From NCBI GenBank assembly GCA_012934845.2, contig WNNJ02002383.1, forward strand, positions 124,001-188,000: a stretch of DNA of 64,000 bases, read 5' to 3'. Positions within the stretch are counted from its first letter, which is position 1, and each line of letters starts with the position of its first letter. The notes under the pieces are model-generated. The model ran no database searches. It was given only the letters and a program-made list of their open reading frames with translations, and was not told the DNA's origin. The DNA is from Pomphorhynchus laevis (taxonomy: Eukaryota > Acanthocephala > Palaeacanthocephala > Echinorhynchida > Pomphorhynchidae). This document shows positions 1 to 12,054 of this stretch, piece after piece. The translations under genes were made by a program, and so were the position numbers.

Positions 1-3000
1 CTCACCTACAGTATATAATTACATCAGCGAATGCGATTTCTTTGATGAAGCGACAAAAACGGCTCGAGCAACTATACGTTAAACCTCGCAATGAACTTTT
101 CGCGCGTTACAAACTGAGCACACATAGAAAAAGCGCTGACCAAACGATCGATCAATTTCTAGAAACTCTAGAGACCTTGAGCGAGGATTGTACTTTCAAG
201 GCAGTGTCGGCAGCAGATCACAAGAACCTTATTATGCGTGACGCATTTGTGTTCGGAATTCAATCGTCTTTGATCAGACAGCGCCTACTAGAATGTAACA
301 ACCTTACTGTGGATGTTGCATACACTAAGGCACGAGCACTCGAAATGGTAGAGTTTCAGTCTGCAAGCTACGGAGTAACTCGATCAACAAATGCTCAGGT
401 CCATTCAGCGACATCAGATCACGGAAACACCAATGACAAGAATCAAGATCAATCAAGCGACGTCGACACTTCCACGCTAGCTGTTACTACAAGAACGTGT
501 TTCTTCTGTGAACAAACATGACATCCAAGATCGCGATGCGAAACTCGTAATGGTTCTTGCCGACACTGTGGCAAGATTGGACATTTTTCAACTGTGTGCA
601 AGTCGCGATTACAACAAAACTAAGAGATTGAATGACCTGGATACAGATAATCAGGCAACTCGTTTAACTTCAATACTATCGACAACAAGTGATCGATGCT
701 GCTTGAAAAAGGCTGAGATACACATTCGAATTAACTTCTCATTAATTTTGGCTTTATTCGATACAGGTAGTTCGGAGATTTTCATAGATTCGGAAGTGGT
801 TGTCCAGTTGGGACTGAGAGCATATCCGTATAATGAAAAGGTATCGATGGCCATCGAAAGCTCAAACGTCGGTAGCTCTCAACTTGTGTCAAGCAGACAT
901 ATACGTACAAGGAGCAAAGCATAGAAACGTTCGCTTCTTATGCTTACCGAATCTGAGCTACCAAATTATTTTGGGGCATCCGTTTATGCGCAGCTATGAA
1001 TCCGTAAGAATGCGATTCCATGGGAGAATGGATCCATTGATCATTAATACGTTGTCAACAATGCTCGTCGACTCTCCTAGATTGTTTTCTATATTGACAT
1101 CGGATTGCCACCCTATCGTCACAAAATCCTATCGTTATAACAATGAAGACTATCGATTCATAAAATCAGAACTGGATAGATTGTTGTGAGACAAAATTAT
1201 TGAACCTAGCCAGTATCCATGGAGAGCCCAAGTCCTAGTAATTAACAACGGGCGAGCAAAACGTCGAATGGTTGTCGACTATGCTCAAACAATCAATAGA
1301 TTCACATGTCTCGATGCCTATCCATTGCCACGGATCGACGAAATTGTAGAGACAGTATCGCAATATCGGGTATTTAGTAGATTTGATCTACAATCAGCTT
1401 ACCATCAATTATCTATTCATCCGAGCGAAAGAGCGTACACAGCGTTCGAAGGCGCGGGCAAATTATATCAGTTTTGCCGAGTACCATTCGGACTCACGAA
1501 CGCCCCGGCGGTTTTCCAGCGCACGATGGATGACATTATATCCAAGCAAGATATTCACGATGTTTTTGTGTACCTTGACGATGTGGTTGTTTGTGGTCAG
1601 ACAATCAGTGAACACGACTTTAATCTGGAAAGATTCCAACACGCAATAGTGTTATGGCATCACGATCAGTAAGGATAATTGTGAACTTCGACGATCGTGT
1701 ATAAAACTACTCGGATATACCATCTCGAATGGTGAGATGAGACCAGATGACGATCGGGTCCAAGCTTCAAAAGAAATGAAACCACCTTCGACCCTTAAGG
1801 AATTAAGACATGTGCGAGGTTTATTCGCACATTATTCGCGATGGATTCATCGATTTTCGGATAAACTACATCCGCTGGTGGTCGCAAAAACTTTTCCGAT
1901 GGACATATCGGCAATTTGTGCTTTCAACCAACTACGAGACGACATCATTAATGCGACTATGACAGCCATAGATGAGCGAAAAATGTTCACCGTAGAAACG
2001 GACGCTTCGGAATTTTGCATAGCAGCTATGTTAATACAAGATAATAAGCCTGTAGCCTATTTCTCGCGTACGTTACATGACAGTGCTAAAAACTATGCTG
2101 CTGTTGAAAAAGAAGCGTTGGCTATAGTCGAGAGTGTAAAACATTGGCGGTATTACTTTTTGGGACGGTAATTTGAGATAATCACGGATAAAAAAGTGTG
2201 TCTTTCATTTATACGAAGAATAATAGCAGCATTAAGAATGATAAACTCATTCGTTGGCGCCTAGAGTTGGCCCCATTCAAGTATACTATTTCGTACCGCC
2301 CAGGAAAAATGAACGCGCTTGCTGATTCAGTGTCGCGATTTCGGTATGCATCCTACCATAAATCAACAAGTCAACTTCGACTCATTCATGAAACATTATG
2401 TCATCCAGGAGTAACTAGACTTGCTCACTTTGTCAGATCGCGCAATCTTCCATTTTCGATTGCTGACGTAAAACAGGTAATTAAAGAATGTGAAACGTGT
2501 GCAGAAGTCAGACCTTGTTACTACAATCCACATATACAACGCCTAATCAAATCAACTCAACCATTCGAACGGATCGCGATTGACTTTAAGGAGCATATCC
2601 AATCTGCAACGAGAAACCGATATATTCTCGTCGTTATCGACGAGTTTTCTAGGTTCCCTTTTGCTTTTCCATGTTCCGACATTTTGGCTCGTACCGTAAT
2701 TCGCTGTCTTGATCAGCTTTTTACCCTTTTTGGAACGCCGTATTTTGTTCATTCGGACCGAGGCACTTCTTTTCTGTCGCAAGAATTATCTACATATCTT
2801 CTGGAGCAGGGAGTGGCTTGTAGCAGAAGTACCCCGTACAATCCCACTGGAAATGGTCAGGTAGAACGGTACAATGGAATCATATGGCGTAATATAGAGC
2901 TCGATTTAAAAACACGTCATTTAACAGTCGACCATTGGGAGAAGTCACTGCCTACTGCGCTGCACGCTATACGTTCTCTATTATGCACGGAAACGGGCGA

Positions 3001-3720
3001 GACGCCACATGAGCGATTTCTGAAGTTCCAGCGAAGATCTTATACAGGTATGAGCATTCCAACCTGGTTGTTGTCGCCTGGTGAGGTATTGTTAAAGAAA
3101 CAAAATCGAGCTAGCAAATACGATTCTGCCGTTGAAGTCGTAGATCTTAAAATGCTAGTCCGTACTACGCACTTGTCCGATTTAAAGATGGTCGTGAATC
3201 TACTATATCGATTATGCAGCTTGCTCCATATCCAGACAACGTCACTAATAACCCGACATTGACCGACTTCGCGTACGAGCGCCCGGTTAGTCGTCTACAC
3301 TATAACAGTCAATATGAAGACCCAACGGACAACCAAGACGCTATAAATTTACACATGCCACGTCAACAATATAACGACCACCATGGAGAGTCCACAGACA
3401 ATCACGACGCGATAAATTTACATGAGTCTATAAATCAACAAAATTACGAAGGATCTGATAAAAAAGATGCAAGCATTCATCCACGCGATCAAGATTGATT
3501 GGAAAGCAAACTGGATAAGCAACAACAATCCCAATATGTAACGTATGACCATATAAGGACGTCGGGAACAAACGAGGAATGCTCGTCCCCTAACGATTCC
3601 ATGGTACGAAGAGAAGAGTCTACTTGTCCAGGAATTCGAAAAAGTGGGAGGAAACGAAACTGTCCATGATATCTCAAAGACTATCTCGTCGGGGAGAATG
3701 TCCTATTGTTCAATAAAGCT
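1..3720 (+). mobile_element. Ty3/gypsy LTR retrotransposon (gypsy-1), broken, 5' end outside window
   Basis: Gypsy-type retroelement read on the plus strand. Visible parts in order are a gag-like segment (about 40-530), an aspartic-protease-like region with an FDTGSS-type motif (about 700-1000), reverse transcriptase (about 1150-1750, FVYLDD box), RNase H (about 1950-2340, TDASE), integrase with an HHCC-like zinc finger and core (about 2380-3130), and a C-terminal tail to about 3698. A purine tract then leads to a TG that looks like the start of the 3' LTR at 3699. The LTR has a TTCAATAAAGC core shared with the other gypsy elements here, and it is cut off by a LINE. The 5' LTR is not in the window. 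The element is broken in several places (about five or more) and looks old. The gypsy assignment is firm; the clade within gypsy is not. Confidence 0.85.
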
Positions 3721-5985
3721 TCCGTATAGTTCAGATATACTCAATGATCTCTATCCCAATGCTAAGGATGGCGTACCTAGTGTAATGCTAAGTCAACCAT
3801 TTCCGAATATGCCGATGTACCATCCATCAAGTTTTGCAAACATAAACGCATGTGGCATTATTCGTGCATCTAAAAGGACCAAAGGAAGTGCGGATCCATC
3901 AAGGCTTGACTCGATTACATGGCGATGTATGCTTACTAATTACGGATCCAATTCTCGTGTTCTTGCAACGTCGATTGCGGATTTAGCCATACGACTGTCC
4001 ATCGATATAATTCCATCGGGTACACTAGATGATTTTGCTGCATGCAGACTTGTTGCTCTTAAAAAGAAGAATGGAGGTGTAAGGCCAATTGGTGTTTGCG
4101 ATGTTACGATAAGAATATTACGTAAGACAATCTTAGATATAATAAAATTTGACATGCAAGATGTTGCTGAACTCAATCAGCTAGCTGCGTCCCAGAAGAG
4201 TGGTATCGATTTTGTTACTCACTCATTACAAAAAGCGAATAACTCCGATCCGAACGTTTGCATGTTGGCTGTTCATGCGTCCAATTCGTTCAACCGAATA
4301 AATAGAAAGGTCGCACTTCACAATATCGAATATATTTGTCCTGCATTATCTTATGCACTTCAAAATATATACGCTTCTCCATCTGAAATGGTTTAAGGTT
4401 GTGCCAGTATTATGTCCTCTGAAGGGTTTACTCAGGGTGAACCCTTTGCTACGGCCGGATTTTCAATGGCATCCTTACCAATTATTAACAAAATTCATAT
4501 AACCGTACCGAACGTAATCCAAAAGTAGATCGCCGATGATGCTAATTTTGTTGGTACTATCGATGATCTCAAGAGTGTTTGGAATATTTTAACAAACATT
4601 GGTTCGGATTATGGTTATTTTGTAAATGAAGTCAAAACCCAGCTGTTATCTCACGTAGCACTGAACATGAACATACTTCCTAGTGAAAATATTAATATGA
4701 ATACAACTGGAATCGAGATTTTTGGTATTCCCATTGGAACCCCAGCTTACGTATCGACATTCACACATTCGAAGATCACTAAGTGGATGGCTTAAATCAG
4801 GCGACTATGCTAGGTGGCCGAGGTTGATCCCCATATCGCATATGTGGGCCTCACTAAATCTGTTCAGATGAAGTGGAGCTACTACACTCGCGCTATACTA
4901 TGCAAAGTCTGAATCGACCCAACTTATATTGATGATAAAGAATGAATTGATTCCAGCCCTACTAAATCGAAATGTAGATGACAATTGGAATTTGATTCTC
5001 ACTATGCCGATAAAGTTAGGGGGATTATGAATATATGATCCAACGTTTACAGTTTCCTTGGACTATTACAGCTCACAGACGATGTGTGAAACCTACGAAA
5101 CAGGAATGGGAGGAAATGAGCTACGCCACATTCAAGGAATTGAACTATGCCGTCTTACATCTAATAGAATCACCTCATTTTGTAAAAGACTACAGCAATC
5201 ACCCCTATTAACTAATCCTATTATTGCCAACCGTCTTGCGCATATTTGTCGGGACGGCGCTACTTCCTGGCTAACTGCATTACCGTTATCAATCGATAAT
5301 TTCCGATTGTCTTCTCGTGAGTTTAAGGATGCTATTTGTACCCGATATGGATGGACTCCAGTAGATTTAGTCAAGAACTTGTGCAAGTGCGGTTCAAGTT
5401 TAGATATGCCACACGCTATGAGCTGCAAGAAATGCGGGCTTCCTACGATCAGGCACGATTCGATTCGTAATTAAATGGCAAGCATAATTTCGGAAGTATT
5501 TCCTTATGTGGAAATTGAAACAACATTATCACCAGTGCCGAACGGATTTTCGATGGAATCAACTACAACGACTCTAGATTCGAATGCACGATTGGACATT
5601 TCATGTATGGGGTCGGGAGGATCAATATTTAAGCGGACATTTTTTGATGTCACTATCTTCTCTACAGTTGCTCTATCTTATGTCAACCGCAGCCCATCTT
5701 CTTCGTTTCAATAAAGGATTAAGGAAGGTAGCCAAATAAGAAGAAAGTGTCGCAGAATTGAACGTGGATCATTCATTCCGTTAGTATTTTCGACAGTGGG
5801 ATGTTTTGGCGGTGATGCTGAAAGACTTATCAAGGCGATTTCTACGGCGATGTCACAGAGAAACACTTCAACTTACTCAGACAACGTTACGAAGATAAAG
5901 AGGAGGTTGTCCTTTGAACTTGCACGTGCATCATCTGCTTGCATGCGTGCGGCACGGTCGACCCGTGGAATCAGTTTTTAATGTA
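3721..5985 (+). mobile_element. 5'-truncated LINE with REL-type endonuclease (REL-LINE-1), degenerate
   Basis: Non-LTR retrotransposon relic. The reverse transcriptase part includes a GVRPIGV block (about 4075), an FTQGEPFA block (about 4425) and an IADDANFVG catalytic box (about 4530). It is followed by a CxC...HxxxxC zinc-finger-like segment, an RHDSIRN motif (about 5390-5470) and a restriction-endonuclease-like region with ARLDIS and FFDVTIF motifs (about 5590-5670). The C-terminal arginine-rich tail ends near 5981. Frame changes and stops are frequent, for example at 4394, after 4790 and at 5472. It begins directly beside the gypsy-1 LTR and so is 5'-truncated. The order RT, zinc finger, REL nuclease is that of R2/CRE-type LINEs; the exact clade is unsure. 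A second, better copy lies at 47.1-49.0 kb. Confidence 0.7.
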
Positions 5986-5989
5986 ATAT

Positions 5990-6565
5990 TTACCATAATA
6001 TTATGCATTGCGGCCCATTTGAGAGTAACATTTTTTGAACATTCTTCAATAAATAAGTCTCAACTAAAAAATATCGTAATAAAGACTCTTGACTTTTATT
6101 TGACTACTATTTTTCAATAACAATTGTTTACTAAAAAAATTAATCAATATTTATACCCTTTTGATAGAATTCTCCTAAATTCATTATTTTCAATTAATTC
6201 TAGATTATGAGTGCAAATATGTTCATTTATTTTAATATTTTACGACTTTTGTAATTGCATTCAGTTTTTATAATGTTTCTAATATTATCGTTACATATAG
6301 ATTTCGAATCTTTAATTTATTACAATTTTTCGTCCTAATGGTGGTAGGAGTTTATACCTTATTAAATATGATCCTATTATTTCTTTACATTTAGAATTAT
6401 TTAAAGCATACCTATATTTGTGTTATCTATGCATTTATTAATGAATTTTATGGGCAGTGTATATTTTTTATTATTAACATTTATTGTACGACTATAGTAT
6501 TTCATAATCGATTTATATCACAATAACTGTCTATTATATTACTTAACCTATCATATTCGTTAATT
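5990..6565. other. AT-rich spacer, nothing recognised
   Basis: AT-rich sequence between REL-LINE-1 and the end of PLE-1. I see no coding potential and no repeat I can place. Confidence 0.5.
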
Positions 6566-6567
6566 AA

Positions 6568-6768
6568 TCATCGATTTATTGAACAAATGATATTTTTAGA
6601 AAAACGTCTTATATGTAAATAAAGATCTTTTAGTTGTTTAAATATTTCTAATTGTTCATAAATATACCTATGTTTTTTAATATTTTCAAGTTTTTTTCTT
6701 ATTCCTTTTATCAACATGACTTCTTGGTTTGGGTTTAACCGGATTATTATAATATAGTTGTTTATTAT
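6568..6768 (-). mobile_element. PLE-1 copy a, C-terminal tail (separated part)
   Basis: Encodes the basic, lysine-rich C-terminal tail that follows the GIY-YIG domain in the better PLE-1 copy at 27.7-28.4 kb (motifs IRKKLENIKKH, EQLEI, LKDLY). The upstream part of the same gene lies at 10647-11033. The two were contiguous until gypsy-2 inserted. The sequence on both sides of gypsy-2 matches the uninterrupted PLE-1 copy once the duplicated ATTAT is allowed for. Confidence 0.85.
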
Positions 6769-6857
6769 TGTTAAGATCCAAAGTGAGGCTAATGTAGCTT
6801 TATTGAAACATCTACAAAACAAATAACATTAAAACACAAGTTAGTTAATTCACGACA
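6769..6857 (-). repeat. gypsy-2 3' LTR
   Basis: 89-bp LTR, TG at one end and CA at the other, flanked by the ATTAT duplication on its outer side and the purine tract on its inner side. It is identical to the partner at 10557-10646 except for one A in an A-run. Confidence 0.93.
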
Positions 6858-9800
6858 TTCTCCTCCGCCAAACATAATCTCGTAGATACGCGGGAGTAGC
6901 TTTATTTCGCACGGGTCTTTCGTTGCTCTGCAGAATTTCATTTCCTTTCTCGTCGGATATTTTGAAAGTATCGTTTAAAGTATCGTCGTCCGTACTCACA
7001 GTTTTATCGTCGATGTAGCTGGTATCAGGGTTATAGCTGCTTTCAATATCATCTTTAGTAGTAGTTGTAAGTTGTGATGCATCGTTCGTACATTCATGAT
7101 CTTCTATCATTAGATTTTGGCAGCTATCTCCACCTGACAACCGTTGTCCGGTATCGAAACCGGGAGCCACGTCCCTTAAAGAAACCGCACCTTGTCGTTG
7201 ATTAGGATATTCGATGATAGCGTATTTGTTGTTAGCAGTCACAAGTTTAGCTGGACAACCTATTGGTTCATATTTCGATTCACGTCTATGATTCCGAACA
7301 AGTACAGATGCACCATCGGTCATCCATTTTGGAAACGTTTTGCCTTCATTACTCTTTCTGGGGTAAGAAAATATCCGTTCGTGAGGTGTGTAGTTGGTTG
7401 AAGTACATAAAAGACTCCTTATGCTATTGAGTGCTCTTGGTAATATTATTTGCCACTGATGAATAGACATTCGTTCACTTCGTAACGTGGTAGTTATAGC
7501 TGTCCAAATTGTTGAATTGTATCGTTCGCATTGCCCGTTACCTCTTGGGTTGTACGGTGTTGTGGAACTGCTAGCGATTCCTCTCTCACTGAGAAATTGT
7601 CCGACATCCGATGACAGAAACGACGTACCTCTATCCGAATGTATATATTCTGGACAACCAAAAATAACAAATATTTCGTCCAAACAATGACACACCGTTT
7701 TAGCAGACATATCGGGGCACGCGTAGGCAAAAGGAAACCGACTATACTCATCAATCACTACAAGGAGGAAACGGGATCTTGAATTACTCGGTAATGATCC
7801 TTTGAAATCTATGCATAATCGCTCAAAAGGGCGGGTAGCTTTAATTACATGAGCCGTACAGGTATTTGAAAATCGAGGCTTAGAAAATTTACAAGCTTCA
7901 CAACGTTCACAAATATTTTTCACATCATTTACTGAGAATGGAAGATTCCGTGATCTGACATAATGAGTTAACCGTCGTACACCGGGGTGACATAATGATT
8001 CGTGAAGTTCTCGTAATCCTCTATCGAAATTGGAAGTAGCACATATTCTAGATAAGGTATCTGCTGGTCCATTCAAAGATCCCGGGCGGTAGAATATTTC
8101 AAAATCGTAATTGGCCAATTCTGCTTTCTAACGTTGTATTTTGTCGTTTTTTATCTTGCTTCCGTTTAGTTGATTGAATATAAAACTAACTGATCTTTGG
8201 TCTGTGATGATTTTAAAATGCCTTCCGATAAGAAAATGTTGCCACTTAATAAGGGATTTCACTATGGCTAAAGCCTCTTTCTCGATTGCTGCCCATCTCT
8301 GCTCGCTTACAGAAAGTTTTCTTGAAAAGAACGCAATCGGAAGACCGTCTCCGTTCAGTGTAGCCGCAATGCACGTTTCAGAAGCGTCTGTCTCGACTGT
8401 TAGCGCTTGAGCGTTATCGATGTGGTATAAAGAAGCACTCGCAATATCTGCTTTAAGCTTTTCAAATGACAGTTTTGATTCAGCGTTCATAGGGAATGAA
8501 GCGTTTCTCAAGAATTCAATCTTTTGTGAAAATTCTGGTATCCAAGACGAGTAGTAAGCAAAGAGTCCAATACTTCGTTGTAAGGATCTGACATCGTAGG
8601 GGGGGGGAAGTTCATGTAAAGCCTGCAATCTGTCCGGATCTGGTTTCAGTACTCCTTGACAAATTAAGTAGCCGAGAAGCTTTATTTCTTTCTTGTTAAA
8701 TTCACATTTAGTTGTATTCATTGTAAGCCCGCACTTAGTAGCGACACTGTTGAATTTGCCCAGATTTTCGTCGTGTTCTTGTTGGGTCATTCCGCAAATT
8801 GTAATGTTATCTAGATAGGCAAATGTACTTTTTAATTCATTTGTTTCAATCATGTGATCCATACATCGCTGAAAGCATGACACTGCATTCTTCAAACCAA
8901 AGGGCAATCTCGCAAAGCAATATAATCTTCCATCTGCTTCAAAGGCAGTATATAGTATATCGTCTGGATGTAGAGGAACTTGATGATAAGCAGACTGTAA
9001 GTCAATTGTAGAAAACCATTTGTATTTACTAATTTCATACACAAGATCTTGTAAGTTTGGCAAAGGATAGGCATCCAGCAATGTATATTTATTTATCGTT
9101 TGTGAGTAATCAATAATAAGCCTGCGTTTATGTCTCTCCGAGCGCGTAACTACCACTTGAGCTCGCCATGGTGAAATACAAGGTTCGATAATCCCATCTT
9201 TCAATAACTTCTGAACCTCCGATCGAATAAAATCACGATCGGCTGGATTATACCGGCGAGACCTCGTTGCAATAGGAATGCAATGTTCATTTAGATGTGA
9301 AAATGGTCGAACTGGCTTGAAATCTATAGGTCGCAAAGCAGCAATTACCAATTCGTTTCTAGGACCATTCAATTTTAGTTTGAAACTCTTATGCTCATTC
9401 ATAAAATCCATCCCCAATATTGCTTCGGGATAAGTTGTCCAGAACATGAAATATAATGTTTTTATAAATTTGGGACTTGTAGATGATGGAAGTAGTGACA
9501 TGGCCTTTAGTTAAAGTCTTGAAGCGATTAGTGGCCATTGTAATAGGCCGTATATCTCTGACGATAGGCAATTTCATCTTACTCACAATATCAGTTCGAA
9601 TAAAACTATAACAACTCCCTGTGTCAAACAAACACTCTACTCTTTTGTTGCAAATGGATATTTGGTCTACAGCTTTTCGGTCAGACAGTATTGAAGAAAT
9701 GCACGCAGAGTATTTATTACGATCGAATTGTGAAGATCGACACGCTCTTGCAAAATGTCCTTCCTTCTGACATTTATGGCAAATTGAATTTTTTGCCGGA

Positions 9801-10541
9801 CAAGATTCTCGACTATGCTTTGATTGACTTCCACAAAAAAACACTTCCAATTACTTTTGATTGTTGCAACTACTCTATCATTCATTTGTGCCAGTTGATC
9901 TGCCGCCTCTTCTTTTCTGCTGTCGGAAACATGAGCTAGTCGATAATGAGGTCCTCTGATTACCGTTGAACGTTTTTCCGCACTTTCCATAGCTTTTGCA
10001 ATTTCAAAAGCGTCTGTTAGTGTTAAGGTACAGTTTTCAAGTAAACGTTCTCTAATTTTCTTTGAGGAAATACCCGCTATGAACGCATTTAGAATTGCCT
10101 GATCTCGGTGATCTTGTGCCGATACTTCTTCGAACTTACATTCTGAGGCTAGTTGCTTTAAACTATTAGTGTAGTGTTGAATATCTTCTGCATCTTCTTG
10201 TCTCCTCGCGAATAGTATATATCGAGCATAAATGACATTGGTCGGTCGCTCAAACATCGATCGAAGCGTCTTGATAGCCTCTGCATAATCAGACAGTTGT
10301 TGAATTGACTTGAAAATTTGAGGAGAAACGTAATTACGCAGTAACGTTAATCGAATCTCACACGGAGCTCCGATGTGTTCGATAAACGCTTCGAATGTTG
10401 ATAGCCAATGTTTCCAAATATCCGCTCCGTTTGGGTCTTCTGTGTCTATCGTAAGTTTACTTGGCTGCAGGTATCGTGCATAATCAATGTTCGCCAATCC
10501 GTTTCCGACTGGGTCCATCTTGACAACAAATGCTCATACAA

Positions 10542-10555
10542 ATGTTTTCAATAAA
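10542..10555 (-). promoter_or_regulatory. Putative primer-binding site of gypsy-2 (self-complementary to LTR)
   Basis: This site starts one base inside the 5' LTR and does not begin with the TGG expected for pairing to a tRNA 3' CCA end. Instead, 14 nt are perfectly complementary to 10587-10600 within the LTR. In Tf1-type gypsy elements the mRNA 5' end pairs with the primer site in this way. The role is inferred from position and complementarity only. Confidence 0.5.
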
Positions 10556-10556
10556 T

Positions 10557-10646
10557 TGTTAAGATCCAAAGTGAGGCTAATGTAGCTTTATTGAAAACAT
10601 CTACAAAACAAATAACATTAAAACACAAGTTAGTTAATTCACGACA
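10557..10646 (-). repeat. gypsy-2 5' LTR
   Basis: 90-bp LTR. It contains an AATAAA that may serve as the polyadenylation signal. It also holds a 14-nt stretch (10587-10600) that is exactly complementary to the leader just inside the element (10542-10555), discussed as a possible self-priming site. Confidence 0.93.
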
Positions 10647-11033
10647 ATTATGTACTATACTACTTCTGCCAATTCCTTGTATCACGTCATTCAATCCTAA
10701 TGGGTACATGAAATTAAGCGTTTTAATCCAAAAATCTTCTTTTTCTAATAGTTTTTGATTTAATATTGTCTTATTTACTTCAACAATAAATAATTTACAA
10801 TATCCTATATCATGTCCTATTAATCTCATATGCATATGAAATATAGTTTGACTATTATGCTGTATATTATATATGTGTTGCCTAAACCTAGTTTTTAACA
10901 TTTGATAGGTGTTTCCAATATATTGTAATCCACATGTACATTGTATTAGATACACTACACCTGCAGTATTCCAGTTACAATTATTATTAATATTTAATGA
11001 AAAACATTTGCTTGAAGGCATCGCCTTCTAGCA
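10647..11033 (-). mobile_element. PLE-1 copy a, GIY-YIG endonuclease domain
   Basis: Encodes a GIY-YIG nuclease fragment of a Penelope-like retroelement: VVYLIQCTCGLQYIGNTYQM, an R and H in the QMLKTRFRQHIYN helix, and a KEDFWIKTL motif. GIY-YIG nucleases supply DNA cleavage for PLE integration. The reading frame continues beyond gypsy-2 at 6768. A longer related copy at 27.7-28.4 kb has an extra EHIIEENIS segment that is shortened here, so the copy carries a small internal deletion. The right edge abuts a REL-endonuclease ORF near 11034. Confidence 0.88.
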
Positions 11034-11034
11034 A

Positions 11035-12054
11035 ATGTATATATCCAAATCTTATCAAATCAAATTATTCAATTTTTTAAACATTCGTAATTATAGAATT
11101 ATGTTTAAATTTTTAAACATTCATAATTATAGATGCGGCCGCTGCATGTGCATAGCTGATAAGGAAGGCATACACTCGCTAACATGCCAATACGGGGGTT
11201 ACCAAGGACTGCGGCATAATGCTATTCGTGACGTGGTATTCGCAGCCGCACAATCAGTCAGGATGGATGTAGCTCTGGAAGTGCGAGGTATTATCCCGGA
11301 CCTACGTGAACGGCCGGCAGACATCCTATTTTATGGGGATCCTCCCCATGCAATCGACTTTGCAGTCACTCACCCCCAACAGACGGCATACCGTCGCTCA
11401 GCTGCTAACGCACAGCTCGCCGCCGCTACATCGTACGCGGCTAATGTTAAAGACCGGAAGTACAAGAGCAGGGTCGAAGCAGCGGGGTATATATTCTCAG
11501 CCGCTGTAGTGGAGTCGTTTGGGGGATGGAATGAAGAGGGAAACAGGGTCATTAAACGGGTTGCAAATAACATGAGCCGGACAAGCGGAGTCAGATACGC
11601 CGTGACGATCTCGCATTTATACCAGCGCATCTCTATTGCAATAATGAGAGGCAACGCCAAAGCAATGCTAGCGTCACTTGACCAGATCCCAATATCGACA
11701 TTTGATGGTGGACACCAGGAAACATGTGAACCCGGGAAACGCCTCTTCGAGCCAGACTCTTGTGCTTCGAGCCGAACTCGTGATGTGATGGGACTACCGG
11801 TTTGCAAAGATAACAACAAGAACCATGCCCCAATGAATGAGTACGACGAAATAATTCCCGTGTCATGCATGACTGAGATAGTGCACCAAATTCCCGATAC
11901 ACTGCCAATAATCCAGGCCAGCCCGATTTCTAACATACAAATAATGCCCCAGCAACCTATCCAAACGATCATGATCATTGAACAGCCGCGTACGACAACT
12001 GCGAAGATCGATATTGACAATGTTGAGTCTTTTTCTGAGCATGAACGAGAAACA
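11035..12054 (+). CDS. REL-type endonuclease domain of a LINE, open and fused in frame to a LIM sequence
   Basis: One open frame. Residues of about 36-222 match the C-terminal part of REL-type LINE proteins: a CxxC...HxxxC zinc-finger-like segment (CGRCMCIADKEGIHSLTC), LRHNAIRD, then RPADILF and HAIDFAVTHP, which look like the PD-(D/E)xK-type catalytic block, and a C-terminal SIAIMRGNA. The reverse transcriptase part is absent, so this is a 5'-truncated LINE end. The frame stays open for a further 130 or so residues of low-complexity, Ile/Pro/Gln-rich linker with no family match I recognise. It then enters the LIM sequence at 12055 without a stop. It differs from the other two REL-LINEs here (RPADI versus ARLDIS), so it is another lineage. 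It may be a fossil or a host-adopted fusion. Confidence 0.65.

Larger units (their letters stand above)
6769..10646 (-). mobile_element. Ty3/gypsy LTR retrotransposon (gypsy-2), nearly whole and young
   Basis: Complete element with two near-identical short LTRs (6769-6857 and 10557-10646) and a 5-bp target duplication ATTAT (6764-6768, 10647-10651). Parts read on the minus strand: gag from 10518, two zinc knuckles (about 9850-9740), aspartic protease (CLFDTGS type, about 9660), reverse transcriptase (about 9230-8600), RNase H (TDASE, about 8400), integrase (zinc finger and core with HSDRGTSF, about 8050-7300), a C-terminal tail, then a purine tract (about 6858-6869) beside the 3' LTR. It looks almost whole, with about three breaks. 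The LTRs differ by one base of length, so insertion was recent. It sits inside PLE-1 copy a. There is no envelope gene. Confidence 0.93.
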
